Shown here piece by piece: positions 10,586 to 19,988 of a stretch of 64,000 nucleotides of DNA. Source of the DNA: VRUE01 sp963725085. GTDB lineage: Bacteria > Actinomycetota > Thermoleophilia > Solirubrobacterales > 70-9. The stretch lies in the NCBI GenBank assembly GCA_963725085.1, contig CAVRXM010000005.1, positions 682,001 through 746,000 of the forward strand, written 5' to 3'. The stretch's first letter is position 1. The number at the start of each line of letters is the position of its first letter. A program made the translations under genes and the position numbers. The notes under the pieces were generated by a model. It searched no databases. It saw only the letters and a list, made by a program, of their open reading frames with translations, and had not been told where the DNA came from.

Positions 10586-10615
10586 TCGCTCCGGCGCGAC
10601 GACGGAGGGCGGCGT

Positions 10616-11140
10616 TTATGGAAGAAATTCTTCGAGCAGGCCCTGGGCGGGGCCGAGGAAGCCTTCGGCGCTGTTCAGCAGCGAGCGGGCGTTCTGAAGG
10701 AGTTCGATCGCCTGGTCGAGCGGGATGTCGCGGACGGTCTCACGGATCGGACCGGCCACAAGCGGGCTCAGCGCCCCCGCCTTTTCGGCGTCGTTGACCG
10801 CCCTGAGAAGGCCGGCGCGAATCGCCTTCGCCAGTTCCACTTCTGAGATGTCGTAGCGGTCGGTGAACCGTTCCCGCGCTTCGTCGCTGGCCAGCGCCTG
10901 CGCGAGTTCCTCGCGGCTTACCCCGAGCTGGCAGGCGGCGCCGTCGAGCGCCGAGAGGGTGAACTGCTCGGCGATCTGTTCGAGCCCTTCGGGATTGCGC
11001 CACGGGCGATGCTGGCACGGGTCCCGGGTCTTGGCGGGCGCGTAGGAGGCCCCTCCCGCGGCGAGGTAGACCCCGACCAGCACCAGCGAGGCCACGACCG
11101 CGACCCCGATCAGCATCAGCCCACGTCTTTCGCCGCCCAT
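10616..11140 (-). CDS. Hypothetical membrane-anchored protein
   Basis: Not recognised. 174 aa. One N-terminal transmembrane segment (LMLIGVAVVASLVLVGVYLAAGG) is followed by an extracytoplasmic helical domain with two Cys (DPCQHRP; GAACQLG). These flank a segment with ALDGAACQLGVSREELAQAL. The C-terminal half is amphipathic (AIELLQNARSLLNSAEGFLG). It sits immediately downstream of the MFS gene and may be co-transcribed with it. GAA codons are frequent. Confidence 0.6.
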   Translation of the reverse strand: MGGERRGLMLIGVAVVASLVLVGVYLAAGGASYAPAKTRDPCQHRPWRNPEGLEQIAEQFTLSALDGAACQLGVSREELAQALASDEARERFTDRYDISEVELAKAIRAGLLRAVNDAEKAGALSPLVAGPIRETVRDIPLDQAIELLQNARSLLNSAEGFLGPAQGLLEEFLP

Positions 11141-11142
11141 CT

Positions 11143-12513
11143 CTATAGGTCCACCTTACGAGCGAAGGCGATCGGGACCAGCGCGATCAGGCCGAGCAGC
11201 GCGGCGATGCCGAACGAGGGGCTGAACGCGTGGGTCGCGCCACGGTCGAGCTGGTCCTGCAGTTCGCTCTTCAGCTGCAGGACCGCCGCCCGGTCTTCGG
11301 GGTCTTCCGGGAGCGGTTCGAATGCCGGGCCGATCGTCGGCACTTTGCCCTTCTCTTCGCCGAGCCGATCCTCGATCCGCTGCGCGAGTTCGATCTTCAT
11401 CACCGGCGCCACCCTCGAGTCGAGCACGACCGCGGTGGCCGCGTCGATCGCGTCTTCGCGCTGGTTGGCGATGTCGGAGGTGAAGACCGGAGTGAGGATC
11501 AGGAGGCCGATGGCGACGCCGGCGTGGCGGGCCGAGATCGTCCAGCCGCCGTGGATCGCCTGCGGAGCGCGACCCTGCAGCGCGGTCTCGGTCAGCGCCG
11601 AGAGGACGAGGGCGAGCCCGATCCCGACCAGGATCTGGGGCGGGATCGTCAGCACGACCTCCGCCTTCGGCAGCAGCGCGAGGCCACCGAGCCCGCCGGA
11701 GACGAGGATCGCGCCGGCGGCAGCGCGGGCGCGCGAGCTCGGGACCGCCGGCTCGAGGCGCGATCCGAGGAACGCCGCCAGCGGCATCACCGAGACGACG
11801 ATCGCCGCCCCGATCGGGGTCAGCCGCCAGCCCTCGATCAGGAGCAGGACGAGGAGGAAGAGCGCCGCTGCGATCGCCGCCGAGATCATCGCCAGCGCGA
11901 TGTTGGCGCGCACGTGCGGGCGACCCGTCCGCCGCAGCTCCGATGCGATCACACCGGTCGCGGCCTCGTGCCGGGCGACGGCGAGGATCGGGATCCCGGC
12001 AAGCAGGGCGACCGGGACCTGGAGGAGGAAGATCGACTGCCAGGAGACGAGCTCGGTCAGGATGCCGCCGATCGCCGGTCCGAGAGCGGCCCCGGTCGCG
12101 CCGGCGATCGCCCAGATCGAGACCGCCCGCCGTTCCGAGCCGACGGTCGCCGGCAGCAGCTCGAGCACCGCCGTGACCGCGGTGGCGCCGCCCAGCGCCT
12201 GAACGCAGCGGGCGGCGATCAGAGTGCTGAGCTCCGACGAGGCGCCGCAGGCGAGGCAGGCGCCGGCGAAGACCGCGAGGCCGATCGCCGCCGCCCGCCC
12301 CGGGCCGGCGCGCCGGGCGACATGGGCCGCCGGCACCGCCGCGAGCGCCATCACGATGTTGAACGAGACAAGGACCCAGGTGACGCCGGCGACGCTCGTG
12401 TCGAGGTCGCGATAGATCTCCGGCAGGGCCAGGACCACGACGGAGCCGTCGGCCAGCACGAGGCCGACGGCGACGGCGAGCGCCGTCACCCCGGGGCGCC
12501 TGGGCTCACTCAA
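11143..12513 (-). CDS. MFS transporter (DHA2/EmrB-QacA-like)
   Basis: Proton-driven efflux permease of about 456 aa. The N-terminal helix contains the acidic DGSVVVLALP motif typical of 14-TM drug:H+ antiporters. Motif C-like sequence (AIAGATGAALGPAIGG) follows. The C-terminal part has an unusually long hydrophilic loop of about 90 residues (DIANQREDAIDAAT to LDRGATH) before the last helix, which probably faces outward. The start is TTG 12513, overlapping the TGA of the transglycosylase gene; the longer open frame lacks a better start. Substrate unknown. Confidence 0.82.
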   Translation of the reverse strand: MSEPRRPGVTALAVAVGLVLADGSVVVLALPEIYRDLDTSVAGVTWVLVSFNIVMALAAVPAAHVARRAGPGRAAAIGLAVFAGACLACGASSELSTLIAARCVQALGGATAVTAVLELLPATVGSERRAVSIWAIAGATGAALGPAIGGILTELVSWQSIFLLQVPVALLAGIPILAVARHEAATGVIASELRRTGRPHVRANIALAMISAAIAAALFLLVLLLIEGWRLTPIGAAIVVSVMPLAAFLGSRLEPAVPSSRARAAAGAILVSGGLGGLALLPKAEVVLTIPPQILVGIGLALVLSALTETALQGRAPQAIHGGWTISARHAGVAIGLLILTPVFTSDIANQREDAIDAATAVVLDSRVAPVMKIELAQRIEDRLGEEKGKVPTIGPAFEPLPEDPEDRAAVLQLKSELQDQLDRGATHAFSPSFGIAALLGLIALVPIAFARKVDL

Positions 12514-13088
12514 TATCCCAGCTCCTGGGCGTATTCCCTGCGATAGTCGCGCCGCTTGTCGAGCACCTCTTCGACGTAGTCGCGGGTTTCTTCGATCGGG
12601 ATGTCGTCGAGGCTCACCGAGCTCCCACCCCATTCTTCGACCGCGGTCGGCCCGGCATGGTAGGCCGCCAGCGCGGCCACCTCGCTGCCCTCGAATTGAT
12701 CCAAGAGGGCGGCCAGGTAGAAGGTCCCGTAGCGGATGTTGATGTCGGGATCGGAGAGGTCTTCGAGCTTGAAGGTCGTGCCACCGCTCAAGCGCTCGAT
12801 TTCTTTGGCGGTCGTCGGCGTGATCTGCATCAGTCCCCGCGCTCCCGCCCGAGACGTCTGGTCGCGGAAGCGGGACTCAGCGTAGATGACGCCGGCGATC
12901 AACGATGCGTCGACGCCCTTGTCCTTCGCCTGCTGGCGAATGATGTCCTCATGCCGCAGCGGCAGCGTCAGTTCCTTGATCACGTGGCTGAACACCCCGG
13001 TCACCGCGAGCACGATCGCCACCACCGCGACGACCCCGGCGCCGCCCGCGAGGAACAGGCGCCGGCGTCGCCTCGCCCTGCGCTTCAT
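12510..13088 (-). CDS. Membrane-bound lytic transglycosylase (SLT domain)
   Basis: Peptidoglycan lytic transglycosylase, 192 aa. A very basic N-terminus (KRRARRRRR) precedes a single transmembrane anchor (LFLAGGAGVVAVVAIVLAV), then the SLT domain. The catalytic Glu is in VIYAESRF, followed by GARGLMQITPTTA and, later, AAYHAGPTAVEEW. The start ATG 13088 overlaps the coaE stop (ATGA), so translation is probably coupled. The domain would lie outside the membrane. Confidence 0.9.
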   Translation of the reverse strand: MKRRARRRRRLFLAGGAGVVAVVAIVLAVTGVFSHVIKELTLPLRHEDIIRQQAKDKGVDASLIAGVIYAESRFRDQTSRAGARGLMQITPTTAKEIERLSGGTTFKLEDLSDPDINIRYGTFYLAALLDQFEGSEVAALAAYHAGPTAVEEWGGSSVSLDDIPIEETRDYVEEVLDKRRDYRREYAQELGY

Positions 13089-13669
13089 TCCCTGAGCTTG
13101 GCGACCAGGGTGGACAGCTCGTGCTCGAGGTCCTCGATCGTCCCGTCGTTCTCGACCACATGCTGGGCGCGAGAGGCCTTTTCCTCCTGAGCGAGCTGGC
13201 GCGCCTCGCGCTCGCCGACGAGGGTGTGACCGCGGGCCTCGGCACGGGCGCGGCGGATCGGGTCGGCGGCGACCACCGCGACGGTTGTGTCGAAGAAAGC
13301 GTCCATGTCCGACTCGAAAAGGAGTGGAACCTCGACGACCGCGACATCGGTCTCCTCGGGCAGGGACATGAGCCAGCCCCGGATCCGTTTCCCGACGAGG
13401 GGATGGATCTGCGACTCGAGCCACGAGAGCTCATCGGGGCGGGCGAAGACGATCTCCCCCACCCTGGCCCGATCGACCGTCCCGTCGGGAGCAACCTCCT
13501 CTCCCCACCGCTCGGTCAAGGCCGCGAGCAGCGGCTCGGAGTCGAGCAGCTCGTGCACGACCGCGTCGCTGGAGATCGTCTCGGCGCCGAGCCGCTCGAA
13601 CGCGGCCAGGGCCTCGGACTTCCCGGCGGCGATCCCGCCCGTGAGGCCGATCTTCAGCGGCCCCGCCAC
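13085..13669 (-). CDS. coaE: Dephospho-CoA kinase
   Basis: Last step of coenzyme A synthesis (ATP plus dephospho-CoA). 194 aa, intact. P-loop GGIAAGKSEAL, acceptor region ISSDAVVHEL, and the lid region DPIRRARAEARG are visible. It lies 9 bp after rpsA and overlaps the transglycosylase gene. The rpsA-coaE order is common in actinobacteria. Confidence 0.95.
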   Translation of the reverse strand: MAGPLKIGLTGGIAAGKSEALAAFERLGAETISSDAVVHELLDSEPLLAALTERWGEEVAPDGTVDRARVGEIVFARPDELSWLESQIHPLVGKRIRGWLMSLPEETDVAVVEVPLLFESDMDAFFDTTVAVVAADPIRRARAEARGHTLVGEREARQLAQEEKASRAQHVVENDGTIEDLEHELSTLVAKLRE

Positions 13670-13678
13670 GGCCGCCGC

Positions 13679-15267
13679 TCAGTCCTGCTCGGAGTCGCCC
13701 GCCTGCTCGGAGTCGCCCTCGGGTTCATCCTGAACCGCCTCCGGCGACTCTCCGCCCTCGCTCGTCGGCGAAGAGTCAGAATGCGACGCCTCCTCGCTCG
13801 GGCTGTCGGCTTCGCCATCAACCGCCGACTCCTCAGCTTCGCTTCCGGGGTCGGCTGGCATCTCCTCGGCCACAACCTCGACCTCGGCGGCCGTGGCTTC
13901 CTCCTCGGCCGGGGCCTCGTCGGCTGGGGCCCCCGCCTCTGCCGCGGGTGGCTCGGGGATGCCTCTTCGCCCGCAGCGTCGCCCGGCAAGGACGAGGACG
14001 AGGAGTCCTCATCCGTGACAGGACCCGCGGTCGGGGCGTCTGCGTCATCGGTCTGAGCGGTGATCCGCGCGTCCTGAAGCTGTTCGCCGAGGTCGCCCAT
14101 CGGCATGTTCTCGCCCTCGACTCGCTTGATGCTGAGCGAGAGGCGGCGCCGCTCTTCGTCGATCTCGAGGATCTTGACGTTGAGGACGGTTCCGGGCTCG
14201 ACCACCTCGCTCGGGCTCTCGACGTGATGGTCGGCGAGCTCGGAGATGTGGACGAGTCCCTCCACCCCCGGCAGGATCTCGACGAAGGCGCCGAAGGCGA
14301 CCACCTTGGTCACGGTGCCCTCGAGGACGTCGCCCGGGCGATGGGTGCTGATCACCCGCTGCCACGGGTCCTCCTGGGTCTGCTTCAGCCCGAGCGAGAT
14401 CCGCTGGCGGTCGCGGTCGATGTCGAGCACTTTGATCCGCACGGTGTCGCCGATCGCGACCACCTCGGAGGGGTGGTTGACGTGGCTCCACGAAAGCTCG
14501 GAGATATGGATCAGGCCGTCGATCCCGTCGAGGTCGACGAAGGCGCCGAAATCGACGATGTTCGAGATCTTGCCCTCGACCACCTGGCCAGGCTGGAGGC
14601 GCCCGAGGATCTGCTCGCGGACCTCCTTGCGCTCTTCCTCGAGGACCGCCCGACGCGAGAGGACGACGTTGTTGCGGCTGCGGTTGAGCTCGATGACTTT
14701 GCACTCGAGTTTCTGGCCGAGGAACTCGTCGAGATTGTGGACGCGGCGGATGTCGACCAGCGACGCGGGCAGGAAGCCGCGCACGCCGAGGTCGAGGATC
14801 AGGCCGCCCTTGACGACCTCGATCACGCTTCCCTCGACCGGCTCGCCCGACTCCGCCGCGGCCTCGATCCGGCGCCAGGCCTTCTCGAAGCGGGCTCGCT
14901 TCTTGGAGAGGACGAGGCGGCCCTCGGCGTCCTCCTTGGTCAGGACCAGGGCGTCGATCTCTTCGCCGAGCTCGACCTCGCCGGCGGGGTCGACCGACTT
15001 GCGGATCGAGAGCTCGGTCGAGGGGATGACCCCCTCGGCCTTGTAGCCGATGTCGACCAGGACCTCGTCTTTGTCGATCCGAACGACCTTGCCTTTGACG
15101 ACATCGCCCTCGTCGAAGGCGACCATAGTCGCGGCGTAGTTGGGCACGACCTTGCCTTCGACTTCGAGCAGGAGGCCGTTCGAGCCCTCGACGGGGGTCC
15201 CGATGGGGGCAGGGGCGGTCACTGTGTCTGTGGGGGACACGGCGGCCAATGATGCCAGAGAACCCAT
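13679..15267 (-). CDS. rpsA: 30S ribosomal protein S1
   Basis: mRNA-binding ribosomal protein. Four S1 repeats are visible: VVKGKVVRIDKDEVLVDIGY, VEGSVIEVVKGGLILDLG, VVEGKISNIVDFGAFVDL and VLEGTVTKVVAFGAFVEI. After the last repeat comes a long low-complexity tail. A shift near 13965 turns it into a basic run, and the repaired frame is acidic and Ser-rich, ending SEQD at 13679. The start is ATG 15267, preceded by a GGAGGAGG run. Repaired length is about 529 aa. Divergent from the flavoprotein gene, with only 47 bp between. Confidence 0.94.
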
Positions 15268-15314
15268 TGCGGCCACCTCCTCCGCTCGGGGCCCGCCTAG
15301 GTACCCTGCGAGAG

Positions 15315-16515
15315 ATGCCGACGCGTGCGACCAAACGCGGCGACGAGCGGACCCCGCTCGACGGAGCACATGACGTCCTGATCTGCGGCGCCAGCTTCGC
15401 CGGCCTCGTCCTCGCTCGGGAGCTGGCCGGGAGCGGCGCCTCGGTGATGGTGATCGACCGCTACGAGATCGGCGAGCGCCAGACATCGGCCTGCGGCATA
15501 CCGACCGATTGGCTGCGGACGACGGGGCTGCTCGACGCCGAGCGCCAGCGCTTCGACACGCTGGTGATCCACACCCCGCACGGCTCGAAGCGGTATCGCC
15601 TTCCCTGGAGCTTCTCGACCTTCGACTACCGCCAGCTCTGCCGAGCTCGTCTGGGAGGACTGCGACGCCCGCTTTGAGACGGCGAAGGTCAACGGCCGCG
15701 CCCAACCGACCGAGGGCGACGGCTCGATCGCGGTCGAGACCGACCGCGGCGTCCTCAGCTCGAGGCTGGTCGTCGACGCGCTCGGATGGCGGCGGGTGCT
15801 GGCCGGCGGCGACGGCTACCAGCCGCCGGATGCCCCGCTCTCGCGCGGCCTCGAGGTCCATCCCGGTGGCAGCGGCGAGGACATGGAGATCTGGATCGAC
15901 CGCCGCTACGTCCCGGCTGGCTACGGCTGGTCGTTCCCGGCCGGCGAGGAGCTGCGGATCGGCATCGGCTCCTTCGATCCCCGATTCCACGTGCGCGAGA
16001 CGACCGAGCTCCTCGCCGAGGATCTCGGGCGGGACCGGGTCCGGTACCAGGGCAACTGGATCCCCCACAAGCTGCGCGGGGCGACCGAGGAGGGTGTGTT
16101 CTTCGTCGGCGACTCCGCCGGCCACTGCCTGCCGCTCACCGCGGAGGGCATCAGGACCGCCTTCTACTTCGCGATCGCGCTCGGCGCCGAGCTGCGCGCG
16201 GTGCTCGACGGCCGTCAGAGCCGCGAGGAGGCGGCGGCCCGCTACGCCGCCTTCAACGACTCGCACGAGTGGAAGTTCCGCTCGATGCTGTGGGTCCAAC
16301 GCCTGATCCCGAAGGTCCCACCGCGGCTGCTGGGCCCGATCATCGGATTGCTCGGCTCGAAGCGCTTCGTCGATTGGTCCTTCAACCACTACCTGCGGAT
16401 CGCCCCGCCCGAGTACGCCGCCGGCTCAGCGAACTATCAGGACCGTGCCGGCGATCAGGAGGGCGACGCCGACGATGCGCTCCGGCGAGAGCGCGACCTG
16501 ATCGAGGCCAAATAG
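15315..16515 (+). CDS. FAD-dependent oxidoreductase, geranylgeranyl-reductase family
   Basis: Flavoprotein of about 400 aa that probably reduces isoprenoid or related double bonds. The FAD-binding start is VLICGASFAGLVLARELA, with the Rossmann acidic end MVIDRYE. The C-terminal FAD motif is FVGDSAGHCLPLTAEGIRTA. One extra C near 15647 splits the frame; removing it gives LCELVWEDCD. The last 30 codons overlap the convergent YdcZ-type gene. Substrate unknown; lipid or quinone side chains are possible. Confidence 0.75.
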
Positions 16516-16864
16516 ACCCGAGCCGGTCGATCGCGACCGAGGCCGTGAGCTGGCCGGCGACCGTGGCGGCGGCCACGCCCCCGGCGCCGATCGTGGTCAC
16601 CGCGATCAGAGCGTTGGCGACGTAGACGGCGCCGAGCAGGCCTCCGAGCAGGTAGTACCAGCTCACGTCGCCGACGGAGGTGAGGCCGCCGGCCTTGCCG
16701 CTGAGGACGACGATCGCCGCCAGGGCGATCGTGCCGATCGCGAACGACACCAGCGCCGCGGGCAGGCTGCCGGTCTCCTTGCCGAGGCCGGCGTTGATCG
16801 GCGCCTGCAGGGCGATCAGGCCCCCGGCGGCGGCGGTGAGCAGGACCGCGACGCCTCTATCCAC
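16426..16864 (-). CDS. DMT-superfamily transporter, YdcZ type
   Basis: Small membrane protein of about 145 aa with four to five helices (VAVLLTAAAGGLIALQAPIN; LVSFAIGTIALAAIVVLS; YYLLGGLLGAVYVANALIAV). The opening residues and the Gln-Ala-Pro-Ile-Asn motif fit the YdcZ group, which often works in pairs. The start is GTG 16864. One +1 shift near 16509 hides the end; the repaired end reads GVALLIAGTVLIVR and stops at 16426. Substrate unknown. Confidence 0.75.
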
Positions 16865-16994
16865 GGGATTTGAACCTTTTCGGTGTTTCGTCCGTGATCT
16901 CTGGTGAGCTCGTGTGTTGCATGAGTGGGGCGCGGCTGCTGAGCGACGCGCCCGCTTCATATCACCAACGCGATCTGTCGATCAACGCATGTAG

Positions 16995-18430
16995 ATGCCG
17001 CCGCCGCCGACCGAAGTCTTCGCCTCCCGCCTGTTCCTCGGGCCGGCGCTGCGCGCGCAGCCCGACCGGCGCCTGGTGACCCTGGTGCGCGAAGGCTACG
17101 AGGCCGCCTTCGAGGAGATCGTCCGCCGCTACGGCAGGCCGCTCGCCCGCTACGCGGCCTCGATCGTCGGATCTCGATCCGAGGACGTCACCCAGGACGC
17201 CTTCTCGAAGGCGCTGCAGGCGATGCGGCGCGACGAGAACGAGATCGACCTGCGGCCGTGGCTGTACCGGATCGTCCGCAACACGGCCCTCAATGACCTC
17301 CGCGACAGGCCCCCGACCCCGGAGATCCTCGAGGAGGCGATCGCGGCCGGGCGCGGCACCGCCGCCGCCGCCGAGGAGCGGGAGGAACTGCGTGAACTGA
17401 TCGAGCGGCTGCAGGCGCTGCCGGAGCGGCAGCGGGCCGCGATCGTGATGCGGGAGCTCGAAGGACTGAGCCACGAGGAGATCGCAGCCTCGCTCGGCCT
17501 CAGTGGAGGCGGCGGCCCGGCAGGTGATATTCCGCGCCCGCGAGACGCTGCGGAGCGGCGCGGGGATGCTCCTGCCCCTTCCCCTTCTCAGGATCATGCT
17601 CGAGCACGGGACCGAAGCCACGGCCGGCGCAGGAGCGGCTGGGATGCTCGCCGCCGGCGGCGCCGGCGGCGCCGGAACGGCGCTGAAAGCCGGAGCCGTC
17701 GCCGTCATCCTCGCCGGGTCGGTCGGCACCGGGATCGCCCTCCAACACGATCACGGCAACGGTGAAAGGGCGGACGCCGCCATCCTGAGCGGGAAACGGG
17801 GGGCGCAGAAGGGCTCCGAGGCGATCCGCGCGTCCCGCCGCGAGCGCAGCCGGCTCCAAAGCGGGCGGTGAGTCCGGCGGCGACAACCGCGGCCACGATG
17901 GGCAGGGGAGTGGTTCAGGCGGCGGAGACGAGCTCGACCGGCGATCGGGCACAGGGCCACTCAGGGCCGGATCGCGGCGGCAGCGGCGCCGGTGGCGGCG
18001 GATCCGGTCGGCACGAGCCACGGCGGACCTGGCCCCGACGGTCCCCGTAACAGCGGCCCCGGAAGCGGCGGGGCGATATCGGGGCCCGGCAGCGGGGACC
18101 GCGGGGAATCCGACGACCGGCACGGAGGCGGCTCGGGAAGCTCGGGCGAGTCGAGCGGGCCGAGCGGCGGGTCGGATGACAACAGCGGCACCGACGGCGG
18201 CGTCAGCGGTGGAGACGACGGCACCGACGGTCCCAGCGGGTCGGGCGGCGACGGAACCGGCGGCGGCGGCTCGGCGACTTCCGAACCGGCGCCCGAGGAG
18301 AGCACGAGCGGAGGCGAGCGGCGGCAGTTCAGGAGAGGGATCCGGCGGCGAGCTCGAATCCGGCTCGGAATTGAGCCGTACCGACTCCTCCGAGGGCGGC
18401 GACGATTCGGTGCCGCCCTCCACTTCGTGA
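16995..18430 (+). CDS. ECF-type sigma factor with transmembrane segment and long Gly/Ser/Asp tail
   Basis: RNA polymerase sigma-70 family protein. Region 2 spans about residues 30-100 (YEAAFEEIVRRYGRPL, DVTQDAFSKALQ, LRPWLYRIVRNTALNDLRD). Region 4 spans about 125-185 (LPERQRAAIVMRELEGLSHE, EEIAASLGL). After a shift near 17503 the chain continues as VIFRARETLRSG, then a Gly/Ala stretch and one hydrophobic helix (LKAGAVAVILAGSVGTGIAL). A disordered Gly/Ser/Asp-rich tail of about 200 residues follows, readable only by moving between frames near 17850, 17955, 18015 and 18330, and ends at 18430. No anti-sigma gene is adjacent. Confidence 0.75.
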
Positions 18431-18504
18431 TCCCTTCTCGAGTTCCGTGATTCTCGTCGGGCCCACGGGTTGATGCCTCAGATGTCACCGACATGGAGGA
18501 TCCG

Positions 18505-19236
18505 ATGAGACGCATGAACGGCTTCAAGGTCTTCGTGGTCGCCGCCCTGGGAGCGCTGGCGATGCTGGCCGTTCCGGCCGTGGCCGCCGCGAAGGACCGC
18601 AACCACGACCGCATTCCCGATCGCTGGGAGAAGCGCCACAACCTCTCGCTGCACAGGAGTCAGGCGGGGCGCGACCAGGACCGCGATCACCTGCGCAACC
18701 GGGCGGAGTTCCTCGCCGGAGACAACCCGCGCGACGCCGACACCGACAACGACGGTGTCATGGACGGCAATGAGAATGCCGGGACGATCCAATCGTTCGA
18801 CCAGGAAACCGGCAAGCTGACCATCGCCTTGTTCGGCGGCGACACGATCAGCGGGCTGGTCACCGAAGGCACCGAGATCGAGTGCGGCGACCACTCAGCC
18901 AGCGCTTCGAGTGAGGGCGACGGCTCCTCGTCCGATAACGAAGAACAGTCGGGCGACGACGAGGGCGAAGAGGCCGGAGACAACGAAGGCGAGGACTCCG
19001 GGGACCAGCATGGCGAAGAGGCCGGCGACGACCACGGCGAAGACCAGGGCGAAGAGGCCGGCGACGATCAGGGCGAGGACAACGGCGGCGAGCCGAGCGG
19101 CTCGCACGACGGTGGCGGCGATAGCGGCGGCAACTGCACCGCTGCCGACCTGACCGAAGGCGCCGTCGTCAAGGAGGCCGAGCTGCGCATCTCCAACGGC
19201 CAGGCGACCTTCGAGAAGGTTGAGCTGGGCGGGTAG
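18505..19236 (+). CDS. Secreted acidic protein with Ca-binding-like motif and repeat insertion
   Basis: Exported protein of 243 aa. A signal peptide (FVVAALGALAMLAVPAVAAA) is followed by a thrombospondin type 3-like stretch with DRNHDRIPDRWE and DTDNDGVMDGNEN, which suggests calcium binding. Then comes a beta-rich domain (IQSFDQETGKLTIALFGGD) that ends again at the C-terminus (GAVVKEAELRISNGQATFEK), resembling DUF5666. Between the two halves lies an acidic repeat block. GGAGG at 18495-18499 favours ATG 18505 over ATG 18493. Role unknown; surface or matrix protein likely. Confidence 0.65.
   Translation: MRRMNGFKVFVVAALGALAMLAVPAVAAAKDRNHDRIPDRWEKRHNLSLHRSQAGRDQDRDHLRNRAEFLAGDNPRDADTDNDGVMDGNENAGTIQSFDQETGKLTIALFGGDTISGLVTEGTEIECGDHSASASSEGDGSSSDNEEQSGDDEGEEAGDNEGEDSGDQHGEEAGDDHGEDQGEEAGDDQGEDNGGEPSGSHDGGGDSGGNCTAADLTEGAVVKEAELRISNGQATFEKVELGG
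18952..19090 (+). repeat. Degenerate tandem repeat coding for acidic GEEAGDD-type units
   Basis: Units such as GEEAGDNEGED, GEEAGDDHGED and GEEAGDDQGED follow one another in the secreted protein. The DNA units share GGCGAAGAGGCCGGCGAC. Such a block can change length by slippage. Confidence 0.7.
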
Positions 19237-19285
19237 CCTAAGCGCCCGTGAGGGCGCGCAGGACAGCCTCGGGGCAGACCCACTG

Positions 19286-19979
19286 ATGACAACCGCGGTC
19301 GCGATCACAGGTCGCGGCCGCGGTTCGGTGTCGCTCTCCACCTGTGCACGGGCCTTCATGCGCTTCAGCTCGCCCCGCGTCCTCGCGGCCTTCTTCGCCG
19401 CCTTCCTGGCGGCGCGAATCGTGGTCGGCGGCTGGAGCTGGCGCGACCTCGCAGTGGCCGCCGCCCTCATCGCGGCCCAACCGTTCACCGAGTGGCTGAT
19501 CCACGTCTTCCTGCTGCACTCCAGGCCTCGCCGCCTCGGGCGCATCACGATCGATCTACCGACGGCGCGGATGCACCGCTGGCACCACCGGAACCCGACC
19601 GTCCTGGAGGGGGTGCTGATCCCCGGCGCCCTGATAGCCGGCTTCCTCGTACCGGTGACCGTCACGATGTGGCTGCTCTCATGGCCGCTGGCGCTCACCG
19701 GCGGCAGCCATGTCGGGCCTGTGGTTGGTGCTGATGATGGTGAGCTGCGTCCTCGTCGCCTCCTACGAGTGGTGTCACTTCCTGATTCACACCCCCTACC
19801 GTCCAAAGAGCCGCTACTACCGGAACATCTGGCGCTCGCACCGACTCCATCACTTCAAGAACGAGCACTTCTGGTTCGGAGTCAGCTCCGATGCCGCTGA
19901 TCGGGTGCTCGGCACGAGCCCCGAACAGGGCAGCGTGCCGAAGTCGGAGACGGTCAGGACTCTGGGCCTGAACGGCTGA
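19286..19979 (+). CDS. Fatty acid hydroxylase / sterol desaturase-family membrane protein
   Basis: Di-iron membrane hydroxylase of about 230 aa. The histidine boxes are HVFLLH, HRWHHRN, HFLIHT and HRLHHFKNEHFWFG, spaced as in the family and separated by hydrophobic helices. One extra base near 19720 splits the frame; the repaired helix reads LWLVLMMVSCVLVASYEW. The enzyme probably hydroxylates lipid or carotenoid chains. It ends 9 bp from the convergent polA stop. Confidence 0.82.
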
Positions 19980-19988
19980 GCCCGGCCG

